Assembly: GCF_000527095.1 (NCBI RefSeq) | Contig: NZ_AZUN01000001.1 | Coordinates: forward strand, 930,001-994,000 | Reading direction: 5' to 3' | From: Methylomicrobium lacus LW14 | GTDB lineage: Bacteria; Pseudomonadota; Gammaproteobacteria; Methylococcales; Methylomonadaceae | DNA: 64,000 nucleotides | Shown: in pieces, positions 55,027 to 64,000 of the stretch | Numbering within the stretch: position 1 is the stretch's first letter | Layout: each line of letters starts with the position of its first letter | Notes under the pieces: generated by a model | What the model saw: only the letters and a program-made list of their open reading frames with translations | Database searches by the model: none | Told to the model about the DNA's origin: nothing | Program-made: the position numbers and the translations under genes

Positions 55027-56313
55027 TTAGTCTTCTGTTGAAAGCCCGATCAGCAAGCGGATAAATTGCATCACATTTTCATTGAATACATCGTTGTGGC
55101 CGTCGATGATCTCCTCATCGACCCGGATATTCAGATAAGGATTTTGTGGGGTGGTTTTGTTCAGATGCGTCAGCACGGTGGAGCCGTATTGCGTGGAACC
55201 GCCCGGCGTTTGCGTGCTCCAGATGTTTTTCATGTTGGCATAGCTCGCGACCCGCATGTTCTTTTCCTTGTCCAAAGGCTTCAAGGTGTGGCTGATCAAC
55301 GGCAGATAATGACCTACCGTATTGCGGTCGGCTTCGCCTTCATCCAGTGCGAGCGGATGTTTGCAGTCGTTGCGTTCGATATCGTGATGGGTTTCGAAAA
55401 AAGTCGAGAACACGCGGCCCAACGGAAACAGGGTACCGGTGGCGCTGTCGGCTTCCGAAGTCAAAATCGCCAAACGCGGCACTTGTTCCGGAAAGTAACT
55501 GCAACGCGACTGGGCCAGATCATAAAAGGGCGCATAACGCAGCGCTTCGAACGCCGGGTTCAGCAGAACGACCAGATCGCCGAAGCCTTTGGCGGTATCG
55601 GTAAAGCCTTTGCCTTCCTGGCTGTCGACGAAGCGGCTGGCCAAAATTTGCGAGGTCGCGCTGTACACGACCGCGCCGCCGAAGCTGTGGCCGATCACGA
55701 CCAGGCGGCTTTTGATCGGAGGAATCATCGAATTGCGCACATTCGCGATTTCCTCCAGCTTGACCAAGAGTTCGCTGACGCCGAGATAGCCGACATCCTG
55801 CGCGGTGCTTTTACGGTCCCAGAAGGTCAGATAATTGAACGGCGGTACGTCGAGCGATTCGCCGCGCCAGCCCACATAGACGCCGACAATTTTGCGGGCA
55901 GGGCGCTTCAGTTGCTTGCTGCGCCGGCTTTCGATCGCGCTGAGTTTGGCGAGATTGTCCTTGAAACTTTCGATATTCGGATCGCCGGGGCGGGCGTTGT
56001 GATGCCAGCCGTGCACGAAGACGTTCAACAAAACGCTTTCTTCGGCGGCTTTTTTGTAGAGGGTATCGAGTAGGGCCTGCATCTGTTTGCGGTCGCGCAT
56101 CTGGCCCTGATCGTCGATTTCGACGAAGCCCAGCGTGTATTCATTGTCCTTTCCCGTATTGTAAAGATGCAGCGAGTTTTGCTCGCACGCATTGCCTGGT
56201 GAAACGCTACACGGCTCATAAATGCTCCGGTATATCTCATTCGATGCGCAGCCGGTCAGTAAGGCACTTGCGCACAGCAAGGCCTGCAACGGCATCATTT
56301 TTATCAGACTCAT
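55027..56313 (-). CDS. Alpha/beta-hydrolase lipoprotein
   Basis: About 428 residues from ATG 56313, chosen because a GGAG lies upstream and a lipoprotein signal follows directly (LLCASALLTGCAS). The frame is open to 56568 but would run into the transposon end. Hydrolase marks are VFVHGWHHNARPGDPN (oxyanion region) and VVIGHSFGGAVVY (nucleophile Ser in GHSFGG). The protein is likely anchored in the envelope and acts as an esterase or lipase; the substrate is unknown. A transposon inserted about 120 bp upstream may have separated it from its original promoter. Confidence 0.72.
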   Translation of the reverse strand: MSLIKMMPLQALLCASALLTGCASNEIYRSIYEPCSVSPGNACEQNSLHLYNTGKDNEYTLGFVEIDDQGQMRDRKQMQALLDTLYKKAAEESVLLNVFVHGWHHNARPGDPNIESFKDNLAKLSAIESRRSKQLKRPARKIVGVYVGWRGESLDVPPFNYLTFWDRKSTAQDVGYLGVSELLVKLEEIANVRNSMIPPIKSRLVVIGHSFGGAVVYSATSQILASRFVDSQEGKGFTDTAKGFGDLVVLLNPAFEALRYAPFYDLAQSRCSYFPEQVPRLAILTSEADSATGTLFPLGRVFSTFFETHHDIERNDCKHPLALDEGEADRNTVGHYLPLISHTLKPLDKEKNMRVASYANMKNIWSTQTPGGSTQYGSTVLTHLNKTTPQNPYLNIRVDEEIIDGHNDVFNENVMQFIRLLIGLSTED

Positions 56314-56450
56314 GAGCATCTCCGGGGAATTAGAAAAGGACTTTTGCGAAGCAAAGAGTCTAACAGCCGTAATTATCTCGGTCAATATGCGTTCAGCATC
56401 GTCTTGACCGCATCGGCCAGCAAGCCTAAATGTAGCGGCCCGATAACATA

Positions 56451-57282
56451 AATCACAGGACCCGATTACATCCGTTTTTCGGGACCACTTTAGCTGATAA
56501 TATCCGTGCGCTCTGGCCCACATTAAATGAGAATGAGCCCTGATTAATTGAGAACAGCCCGATAACATCGGCCAGGAACCACATTAACCGAGAACGGCTA
56601 CCGCTTTGCTGCTAATGTGTTATGCCTTACAGTAATACGCCGGCAGCCAGCAATTGATCGTGGAGTTCTTGGGTTCGTTCAGGCGGTAATTGACCGCTCA
56701 GGAACGAGCGGATTTCCTTGGGTTTGGCGGTGAGTATGTCGGTCAACAACCTGACGTTGTAACCGTTACGCGTCAGACGTGCTTCCAACCCATCCAGGTC
56801 AGGCGCCAAAATATCTTGAATGGTATCGGCGTCGACCGGTTTTTGTCCGACTCGGAAGGCCTCCTCAATCACAGGACCCGATTACATCCGTTTTTCGGGA
56901 CCACTTTAGCTGATAATATCCGTGCGCTCTGGCCCACATTAAATGAGAATGAGCCCTGATTAATTGAGAACAGCCCGATAACATCGGCCAGGAACCACAT
57001 TAACCGAGAACGGCTACCGCTTTGCTGCTAATGTGTTATGCCTTACAGTAATACGCCGGCAGCCAGCAATTGATCGTGGAGTTCTTGGGTTCGTTCAGGC
57101 GGTAATTGACCGCTCAGGAACGAGCGGATTTCCTTGGGTTTGGCGGTGAGTATGTCGGTCAACAACCTGACGTTGTAACCGTTACGCGTCAGACGTGCTT
57201 CCAACCCATCCAGGTCAGGCGCCAAAATATCTTGAATGGTATCGGCGTCGACCGGTTTTTGTCCGACTCGGAAGGCCTCCTC
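56451..57282 (+). repeat. 416-bp exact tandem duplication
   Basis: 56451-56866 and 56867-57282 are identical by direct reading, joined without a spacer. The unit covers the left end of the transposon and the last 80 codons of the ATPase gene. The flanking bases differ at both sides, so the unit length is exact. Real duplication or assembly artefact. Confidence 0.9.
56627..56866 (-). pseudogene. Orphan C-terminal fragment of the transposon ATPase
   Basis: This is the copy-1 part of the 416-bp duplication. It repeats the last 80 residues of the TniB-like protein (ending LLAAGVLL) without its P-loop domain, so it can have no ATPase activity. Confidence 0.85.
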
Positions 57283-58023
57283 GAAAGCGCGCGTCAAATA
57301 AAGCTCAAACTGTAACGGTGTCGTCAATTTCTCGCAGAGTAATGTCACGGCAGCATCGGTGATTAAAGTATCCAGCTGGGTTTCTGCTGCCGTGACTTGA
57401 TCGAGCAACCAGTACACGTACTTTTTCTTGTCGTGCCCGAAGCTGTTCAGTTCGAAAAACGTCGTTCGTGCGCCAATTTCTTCCATTGACGGGCGCAGCA
57501 AGTCGTTCTTGAGCTTTGGGTGCCCGGCCAACACCACGGACAGGGTCCCTTTGCCGCTCCGCACGATTTCCATCAAGCGTTTTAGGGCAATCAGGGTCTT
57601 GCTCGGCAGCTGGTGAGCGTCATCAATGAACAAGGCGACCGGTTTTTTCCTTTTGCGAATCAACTCGCGCAACGCCCGTTCTCGGAGCCCAACCGACTTA
57701 GGCAGGGGGTCATCCTTATCGATGGCCAGATCGCTGAATAATGTCTGTACCAGCGTTGCGGGTGTGACTTGGCTAACATCCAAAGCTAAGGAATTGGCAG
57801 TCAAGATGGCTTTATCTTGTTCCAGTAAGTCCTGGATTTTTTGCAGCATCGCCGTCTTACCGGTACCGACCATGCCGGCCAGTACGATGAGCTTGCTGTC
57901 CTTGATGGCCAGCTTGAGTTCGGTGACGACTTGTTGTAATTGGGTCGTTTCGAAATAGGCGACCTGGCTAAGCGAACTCATTTCCCGGATGAGGCCATAG
58001 TGGTTTCTAATGTCACTCAGCAT
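57043..58023 (-). CDS. TniB-like AAA ATPase of the transposon
   Basis: A 326-residue AAA protein. Walker A is GMVGTGKTA near residue 50 and Walker B is VALFIDDAHQLPS. It belongs to the TniB/TnsC/ExeA group that activates and targets the transposase. ATG 58023 is preferred (GGAG upstream); it overlaps the transposase stop by 11 nt. The gene is intact; only its 3' end is duplicated downstream. Confidence 0.85.
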   Translation of the reverse strand: MLSDIRNHYGLIREMSSLSQVAYFETTQLQQVVTELKLAIKDSKLIVLAGMVGTGKTAMLQKIQDLLEQDKAILTANSLALDVSQVTPATLVQTLFSDLAIDKDDPLPKSVGLRERALRELIRKRKKPVALFIDDAHQLPSKTLIALKRLMEIVRSGKGTLSVVLAGHPKLKNDLLRPSMEEIGARTTFFELNSFGHDKKKYVYWLLDQVTAAETQLDTLITDAAVTLLCEKLTTPLQFELYLTRAFEEAFRVGQKPVDADTIQDILAPDLDGLEARLTRNGYNVRLLTDILTAKPKEIRSFLSGQLPPERTQELHDQLLAAGVLL

Positions 58024-59889
58024 GAGGCGGGTTCTCCGATACATGTTCGACAGGTTCGATACAGGCACGGACCCGTGCCAGCACTTCCCGCTTGTTCAGC
58101 GTGGACTGAACAAGCGCATTGATCCGAGCGAGCTGATCGGCAGACAATTTCGCCAGTGGCAGCCCCAAAAATTCCGAAATGGCGCGTTTCGCCGCCAGTA
58201 TGCTCGGGTAAGCCAACTGGTTGAATGGATCGGGATCGGCAAACGCTTGCGCGGGTAAGCCGTCGGGCCGAATGAATGCCGCGACGTCGGGCCGATTTTC
58301 CAGGGCGGCACGCGGCAATTCGAGTTGAGCGGCCAATGTCTCGATGCGATCCGCACGCGTCTGCGTGGCTGATTTCTTGAAAGCGCGGTAGCGATTCAAG
58401 GGGATGGGACCGCCGACCGGCAAGTAAGGACCGAAGCGTTTTTCACCGTGCTCGACAAACAATTCCTGGTCGAACAGCCCCCACCACAGCACCACCTCCT
58501 CACCGGCTAGGTCAGCATCGACCTCATACGGTATGCCGTCCACCGTGACGCGCGCATCGATCGCCACCTTGCGCCGTTCCGGTTCGCGGGCAAAGGTGCA
58601 AAAACGTTCCCAACTGCACATCGCCCGAATGCCGCCGGCGGGCAGGTTCTGCAACCAATCTTCGGCACGCGAATGCGGCTCAGAGCGATGATCCATTGCG
58701 TTGTAGCGAACCAGGAAGTTCTGTAACCAGGCATTCGCTTCCATTTCATCGCGCGGTTTCTGGAAGTGATACAAGGTTTCATGGAGCTCTTTCACGGTGC
58801 GGAATGGGCGCTCGACTTTGCCCTTGGAACGGGCCGTGGTACGACGGCCGTCCTTGCCGGCCGGCAGGTGGGTGCGCAACTTGATGCCAAGGTAACGCAT
58901 CACGCGCTGAAATACCTGGCTACGTGCCACAGGTCCGTTATCAGTGTATATCATCAGCGGGATACCTTGTAACGGAGCGTCAGGCGAGGATTTCGCGGCC
59001 ATGGCGTTGAATAGAAAACGTAAGGCGGTGACGACATCCTCGCCGTAGACGCAGTGGTACTCCTGGTAAGCCACCCCGCTGCGATCATCGACGACGGAAA
59101 ACAGCATCAGGGTGGGCGCCTTCATATCCGGACGAATCCATGACGGAGCCTCGACTTCCTTGATATCATCAGCGGGATACCTTGTAACGGAGCGTCAGGC
59201 GAGGATTTCGCGGCCATGGCGTTGAATAGAAAACGTAAGGCGGTGACGACATCCTCGCCGTAGACGCAGTGGTACTCCTGGTAAGCCACCCCGCTGCGAT
59301 CATCGACGACGGAAAACAGCATCAGGGTGGGCGCCTTCATATCCGGACGAATCCATGACGGAGCCTCGACTTCCTTGAGGTCCGATGGCGAAAGGTCGAA
59401 TTGCCAGCAATCGTTGCTGTGCTCCGCCTGGAAGCGCACCGCAGGCGGTGGTCGCCCTAGGGTCGTGCGGTCGTAACCCCATTGTTTGAGATAGCGATTC
59501 ACCGTGGTCTTGTTGAGTGTGCCGGCAGCGGCTTGAACATGGCCAGCGGGGGTATCGATCCCGAACGTCTCGATCAGCCGGATCGATTCGGCGGTCGAAA
59601 GGTGTCTGCTTTTCTTGTTTGATGTTCGCACTTTTATCGCGGCGATCAATTCGCAGTAGTGCTCTAACTGCTCTGCAGGCAGTACGCGCGGCACTCCCCG
59701 ATCAGCGCGGCGCAAAGCCTTTGGCCGGCATCGCTCGGCCAGCGCCCCGTACAAGGTGGGCTCAGAAACACCAAACGTCTGCGCGGTTTCCGCCACGACC
59801 AGGCGGCGTTCGTGACTGCGAGTCGGCAGTAATGCCAGCCGCCGTGCCAGATCGATCAAGGTCTCAGAGGGAATGATCTTTCTAGTCAC
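58013..59889 (-). pseudogene. TniA-like DDE transposase, frameshifted by a 215-bp duplication
   Basis: The 5' part (from 59889) encodes an N-terminal HTH region (YLKQWGYDRTTLGRPP) and the first catalytic Asp in CWQFDLSPSDLKE. After LQGIPLMI the frame leaves the true path because the preceding 215 bp are repeated. The second part, from 59125, repeats MKAPTLMLFSVVDDRSGVAY and continues with the second Asp in IYTDNGPV and the Glu in RSKGKVERPFRTV. Removing one copy gives about 553 residues, a normal size. As written the transposase is split into two partial frames. Confidence 0.85.
58948..59377 (+). repeat. 215-bp exact tandem duplication inside the transposase gene
   Basis: 58948-59162 equals 59163-59377 with no spacer and one base of possible microhomology. 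As 215 is not a multiple of three, the transposase frame is disrupted. Confidence 0.9.
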
Positions 59890-59904
59890 AGCACAATCTC
59901 GACG

Positions 59905-60498
59905 CTACCGAACCGCTCTCGATACGCCGAGGGGTACGCCGCGATGGCGCAGATAGGCGTATAAAGTGCTCTTGGAAATATGCAGATGCTCGGCAATTTG
60001 CTGGGCGCTGAGCTTGCCTTCACGGTACAGTGTTTCGGCGGCGCAAGCGGTGGATAGGGCTTTCTGCGGCAAGCCTTTCGGGCGTCCGCCGATGCGTCCA
60101 CGTGCGCGGGCGGCGGAAAGACCGGCTTGCGTGCGCTCGCGAATCACATCGCGTTCAAATTCGGCCAAGGAAGCGAAAAGATTAAACACCAGACGTCCTT
60201 GCGGCGTTGTGGTGTCGATTGGATCATTGAGGCTCTTGATGCCGACATCCCGCTGTAACAGCAGATTGACGGTCTCAACCAGATGCTTGAGCGAACGCCC
60301 CAGACGATCCAGTTTCCAAACCACCACGATGTCACCCGGTCGCACCTCTTCGAGTAGCTTGGCCAATATCGGCCGCTCGGTCGCCGCGCCGCTGATGACT
60401 TCCGTGTAAACCTTGGCGCAGCCCACCTCCTTTAGCGCATCGACCTGAAGCGCTACGGTCTGATCGCGGGTGCTGACGCGGGCGTAACCAATATTCAT
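59905..60498 (-). CDS. Serine recombinase (Tn3-type resolvase) of the transposon
   Basis: A 197-residue small serine recombinase. The catalytic domain starts MNIGYARVSTRDQT (nucleophile Ser9) and has the conserved DRLGRSLKHLV and FASLAEFERDVIRERTQAGL segments; a C-terminal HTH_7 domain contains LSAQQIAEHLHISKSTLYAYL. It would resolve transposition cointegrates. It is 15 nt upstream of the transposase and in the same direction. Confidence 0.92.
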   Translation of the reverse strand: MNIGYARVSTRDQTVALQVDALKEVGCAKVYTEVISGAATERPILAKLLEEVRPGDIVVVWKLDRLGRSLKHLVETVNLLLQRDVGIKSLNDPIDTTTPQGRLVFNLFASLAEFERDVIRERTQAGLSAARARGRIGGRPKGLPQKALSTACAAETLYREGKLSAQQIAEHLHISKSTLYAYLRHRGVPLGVSRAVR

Positions 60499-60580
60499 GG
60501 GAATCTTTTGTCGTATGCGTATCGTCCATTATACTCATCACCCAAAAGTAAATGATCGTTTTGTCGAACGCTGACAGTAG

Positions 60581-63500
60581 CTAATTAGTCAAGTCGAGCA
60601 AGATTTGCAGGTCTTTGCCATTAATCCGTTCATCCCGATACAGGTCCGCATCCGGATTGAATTTCGGGTCGCCGACTTTACTGCCCAGGGCATTTTTTAA
60701 CAACGCGATGTCAAGATCATCAACCAGGCTATCGCCATTGAGATCCCCGCGTATTTTAGGCGGAACGAATCCTTCAAACTCGCTGGCCTTGTAAGCATAA
60801 GTCGTGGCTAGATCGAAGCTGACCAAGTTGCTGCCGCTGGGGCCAGCTATCAATAAATCTTTTACGAAGTAAGGACCGTCTTGACCATTAGTACCGATTC
60901 TGCTGCCGTCAAAGACAAAGCTTATCTGGGCATCGCCGGCACTTAAATCCAGTTGATGCGTATAAAAACCGATTTCCGTACCTGTTGAATCGACTAAGCG
61001 GGCGCTCCAAACGTAGGTGCCGCTCGTTTTCAGTTTTACCCCTACCTCAACTTGTAGTTGGTTGAACAAGCCGTCTCCATCGGTGTCGACCCCTCGATTG
61101 CTCGAAGAGCCCGTCAGCACGATGGCTGGAACAGTCGCTTGATTGGGGTCAAACTCGGTATACGAATAGCTTTTAGTCTCTTGCGGAAGCTGAAGCCTGT
61201 CAATTACTTTGTGAGTTTCAGGATCCTTAAGGACAACTTCCGCCCGGTATGGGCCGTCAATTTGACGTTTGAAAATATAAGCTCCGTCAAAATCAAAACT
61301 CAATTGCCGAATCCCAGGTGTTACCGTGATTGATTGTGAAATACTTGATGTATGGTAGGTTCCCGAGGTGCTCGTCAGTTCGAGCTGACTTTCCAACAGA
61401 TAAGTCGCTGCTTGGGAAAAACTGGCATCAACGGTGACATTAAGGAGGTCGAACAGCCCATTGCCATTGTTATCAACCCCTTTATCGGCAACGGAACCGT
61501 CCACCAGTTCAAACACGGAGGCGAAGTTTTGAAACTGATAAGGCTGGGTGACAAATTTGAAACCTACCGCATAGCGATTGCCTTCGCCGCTGCTTTCTTC
61601 AAGCGACAACCCTCCATCATATGGTCCATTCAGGCCGGACCGACGCAACGGTAAACCGGGAAACACAAAACTATACTGCGTCTGCCCGGCCGTAAGCATG
61701 ACATCGTCGGCATAAGCGTTACTTATTGAGGGCTTGCCATCTTTATACAAAGACCCTGCAAAACGGTAATTACCACTTGCGCGAACAATGAGATCCATCG
61801 TCACACGGAGACCCTCTAACATCCCATCACCATTCTCATCTACCCCCTCATCGTGCGCTCCGGTAATGTATGCGAGAAGCTCTCCGAAAGTTTGATGATC
61901 ATAATTTGGCGTTTGCAGACTTTTTGTGTTCGTTTCGCCTAAGACTGAGAGATTGAGGTCGTAGGGACCGTCTTGACCGGAACGGAAGATTTCTTCACCC
62001 GAGAACATCAGCGTTACCGTTTGCTTTCCGGATTCGGCTATCAAGGTTTTCGTGCAGTCAGCTGAAGAATGATACTGGCCGCTGGTAATTAACTGGCCGT
62101 TTTTCCTTAATTCGCACCCTATGGTATAGGAACCCGCCTGGGTAATCTCGACATCGACATCGACAGCAAGGGCCTCATAGATGCCGTCGTTTTCAGTATC
62201 TATCAGGCGATAATTTGCGGTATCCGGGAATTGGAGCCCGCCTACGGTTGCCTCTGCATTCGCGATTAGTGCAGAAGTGGAGAGGGGAGCCGGTGGCAAC
62301 AAATAACTATAATTATCCCAATCAGCTCCTGGAGATGCCGGTGCTTGGCCTGGCAATTGATAAATTTTCGCGCCTTCAACGGTAACCAAGTAAGGCCCGT
62401 TGGCATCCGCCAGCGTCTCTCCGGTTTGGTTAAAAGCAACAAACTCATTCTTTGTAGAATAAATCTTGTTGAAGGTAGCGTCATAGAAATTATTGTTATA
62501 TCGGCGTAAGCTGTGATCTAAGAATCTATATCGGTCATAAACGGTACCTTCGAATGCTTTAGCATTCCCCCTGAAGAGAGGGTCGATTGATTGCTGCCCC
62601 AGAACTGTTAAAAAGCCTTTTTCTAGCGAGCCTCTTTGTATTTCCCTGTACATTCCGTCCACCCCCAGTGTTTTCGACATTGCGCTAAATACATCGCTGA
62701 ACAGGTAGCAATCGGCCTGCGTGCAGGTGATCGGATCATTGACCATTCCGCTCCAGTCACGGCATTGAGGATACGTTGAGTACTGCCAGTTGGCTCCGCC
62801 AAAGCTATAAACGCCCTGAAGTACCGCAGCATGTATCGCGGCCTCGTCCGATTTTCCGGCAGCCCACGCGGTCGCTTTTTCGTACCAGGCACGGCGAGGC
62901 GGATTAACGTTATCATTTGGGCTGGCTTTGGTCGCAAACAGTTTTCGACTGGCACCGAGGGTTTCCTGATGATTATTTTTATTGTCATTTACTGTATAAG
63001 TGAAATTCACCAGATAACTGCCTATTTTATCCGGCACAGCCACTGGAAAATCACCCTCAAAACCTGACCATGTCTTGGAGTCACTGCCACCCCCGCTAAT
63101 GGTCCATTCGACTGATACTTCGGGCGGGTCGATGCTGTTCTCGGGGCAAGTCTTGATTTTAGCTTTCAAATTGGGGCTGCCACCCCCGGTAAAACCCGAG
63201 AAAGGATATTCGTCGATGGCTTCTGTCGTAGTTGTCACGGTGCATGTTTGATCAAACTCTTGCTCATAAATAACATCAATCGTTTCCTCGCCGGTATTTT
63301 GTCGAACTTTATTACCACCTTCGCCGACCGACATCTTAAGAGCCAATTTTGGGCGGATAGGGATGTGCATCGCCACCCAGTCGATGGCTGTACACCAGCT
63401 TCCGCTACTTAACGTATCGACATTGATTTGAATTTTGTTGGTAACTGGCGTTACGCTAGAGCCATTACCCGGCCGCTGAGGAAATTTCACTTTTCGAATG

Positions 63501-63988
63501 TCGATAGTGAAATCATTTAGTTTCCAAATATTATTATCTCCTGTCAGAAAACCTACACTTTCACCGTTGAACAGTACTTCGTCTTTTTCCGCTGGCGGAC
63601 CGCCAGTAACATCGACATCATAAGCAGGCATCTTAACTGCGACTTTCGCAGGAATGATACCAGCAGTAATAAACGCTGACGGGTCGATCAAATAGCCGTC
63701 AGCATCGACATCGCCGACAAATTTGTCGATAACGACTTCAATAACTAAAGGATGACCTGCGTCTGTATTAAAGGTACATCCCGTATCCAGTCCATTGCCA
63801 TTGTCGGCAATGAAAACATCGCTTGTTGGCGGATCAAAAGGGGAAGTTCGATTGGCCGTGGCAGCCGAAAGTGCTGTACTGGGCGCGGGGCTGTCGCTTC
63901 GAACGTCTCTCGTTTCTTGCGCCTCGCATATTGAAAAAGTTGGTAATACCAGCACGATGGATGCAACCAGCAGCCATATCTTTATCAC
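60581..63988 (-). CDS. Large secreted protein: transglutaminase-like domain, four Ca-binding-type repeats, dockerin
   Basis: 1135 residues from GTG 63988; the frame is open to the window edge, so the start may lie outside. A signal peptide (IWLLVASIVLVLPTFSICEA) is followed by a beta-rich region, then a transglutaminase-like region with Cys427 (TQADCYLFSDVFSAMSK), His492 (FLDHSLRRYNNNFYD) and Asp503, the expected triad order. Residues about 605-1065 contain four repeats, each opening with a DxDxDG-type loop (for example DENGDGMLEGL, DTDGDGLFNQL). The C-terminus is a type I dockerin-like pair (GDLNGDSLVDDLDIALLKN and a second loop). No cohesin is in the window. The product is probably a surface or extracellular protein. 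Confidence 0.72.
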   Translation of the reverse strand: MIKIWLLVASIVLVLPTFSICEAQETRDVRSDSPAPSTALSAATANRTSPFDPPTSDVFIADNGNGLDTGCTFNTDAGHPLVIEVVIDKFVGDVDADGYLIDPSAFITAGIIPAKVAVKMPAYDVDVTGGPPAEKDEVLFNGESVGFLTGDNNIWKLNDFTIDIRKVKFPQRPGNGSSVTPVTNKIQINVDTLSSGSWCTAIDWVAMHIPIRPKLALKMSVGEGGNKVRQNTGEETIDVIYEQEFDQTCTVTTTTEAIDEYPFSGFTGGGSPNLKAKIKTCPENSIDPPEVSVEWTISGGGSDSKTWSGFEGDFPVAVPDKIGSYLVNFTYTVNDNKNNHQETLGASRKLFATKASPNDNVNPPRRAWYEKATAWAAGKSDEAAIHAAVLQGVYSFGGANWQYSTYPQCRDWSGMVNDPITCTQADCYLFSDVFSAMSKTLGVDGMYREIQRGSLEKGFLTVLGQQSIDPLFRGNAKAFEGTVYDRYRFLDHSLRRYNNNFYDATFNKIYSTKNEFVAFNQTGETLADANGPYLVTVEGAKIYQLPGQAPASPGADWDNYSYLLPPAPLSTSALIANAEATVGGLQFPDTANYRLIDTENDGIYEALAVDVDVEITQAGSYTIGCELRKNGQLITSGQYHSSADCTKTLIAESGKQTVTLMFSGEEIFRSGQDGPYDLNLSVLGETNTKSLQTPNYDHQTFGELLAYITGAHDEGVDENGDGMLEGLRVTMDLIVRASGNYRFAGSLYKDGKPSISNAYADDVMLTAGQTQYSFVFPGLPLRRSGLNGPYDGGLSLEESSGEGNRYAVGFKFVTQPYQFQNFASVFELVDGSVADKGVDNNGNGLFDLLNVTVDASFSQAATYLLESQLELTSTSGTYHTSSISQSITVTPGIRQLSFDFDGAYIFKRQIDGPYRAEVVLKDPETHKVIDRLQLPQETKSYSYTEFDPNQATVPAIVLTGSSSNRGVDTDGDGLFNQLQVEVGVKLKTSGTYVWSARLVDSTGTEIGFYTHQLDLSAGDAQISFVFDGSRIGTNGQDGPYFVKDLLIAGPSGSNLVSFDLATTYAYKASEFEGFVPPKIRGDLNGDSLVDDLDIALLKNALGSKVGDPKFNPDADLYRDERINGKDLQILLDLTN

Positions 63989-64000
63989 GTACTGTTTCAG

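Larger units (their letters stand above)
56431..60576. mobile_element. Tn5053/Mu-like transposon with resolvase, DDE transposase and AAA ATPase
   Basis: Minus-strand order resolvase, transposase, ATPase matches Tni-type transposons. Proposed ends both begin TGT: TGTAGCGGCCCGATAAC at 56431 and, on the minus strand, TGTCAGCGTTCGACAAAAC from 60576, which are loosely inverted. The left end carries repeated motifs (GCCCGATAACAT, ACCCGATTACAT, ACCACATTAACC) likely bound by the transposase. No target duplication was found, so the ends are tentative. The right end abuts the stop codon of the dockerin gene. Confidence 0.6.

Noticed and set aside
57170..57180. GTTGTAAC, the core of an E. coli Ter site
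   Set aside because: It lies inside the coding sequence of the transposon ATPase, is repeated only through the 416-bp duplication, and lacks the rest of the Ter consensus.

Overview
The window looks like chromosomal DNA of a gammaproteobacterial (type I) methanotroph of the order Methylococcales. The strongest pointer is a compact sterol cluster at 24.9-30.9 kb: a CYP51 sterol 14-alpha-demethylase fused to a ferredoxin (the architecture known from Methylococcus capsulatus), an oxidosqualene cyclase and a squalene monooxygenase, with an unexplained SnoaL/NTF2-like gene inside it. No methane or methanol oxidation genes are present, so the genus is left open.

Layout. 0-9.9 kb is mostly housekeeping: serA (cut by the window edge), a LuxR regulator, a TlpA-like thioredoxin with hemJ, a CMP-kinase-like/ParB-like fusion, an L,D-transpeptidase lipoprotein, a bacterioferritin-like protein, a DUF3137 membrane protein, an aspartate aminotransferase and uvrB. 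10.0-12.4 kb holds a minus-strand stressosome operon, rsbR (globin-like sensor plus STAS), rsbS, rsbT, followed by a SpoIIE/PP2C phosphatase gene that is broken by a 10-bp tandem duplication and lacks its N-terminal metal-binding motif. 12.5-16 kb has carbamate kinase, a CpgS-like P-loop protein, a cupin and an unknown gene. 16.6-24.7 kb carries a periplasmic/outer-membrane array: arylsulfatase, DUF1254/DUF1214 protein, OprB-like porin and an octaheme cytochrome c with TPRs; a 26-bp perfect inverted repeat (REP-like) sits in it.

30.9-43.3 kb contains two FixLJ-type sensor kinase/regulator pairs and the remnant of a third receiver. Between them are a DUF4105 protein with a lipoprotein hydrolase, and an SPFH - TPM-like - Tim44/zinc-ribbon membrane cluster. 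A GH63-type glucosidase, an hsp20 gene with a sigma-32-like promoter and a 5'-truncated ISAs1 element follow.

48-64 kb is accessory DNA rich in secreted proteins: a PxKF-domain protein, a Tus-like replication terminus-binding protein, a metzincin protease with PKD domains, an alpha/beta-hydrolase lipoprotein and a very large transglutaminase-like/dockerin protein. A Tn5053/Mu-like transposon (resolvase, DDE transposase, AAA ATPase) is inserted here. It carries two exact tandem duplications (416 bp and 215 bp), the second of which frameshifts the transposase.

Two short shared motifs may tie distant genes together: AGCCTAAAGTCCAATAG occurs upstream of the sulfatase array and upstream of the first FixL-like kinase, and a 17-bp CTATTATC/ATAATAG palindrome occurs at the glucosidase and around the Tus-like gene.
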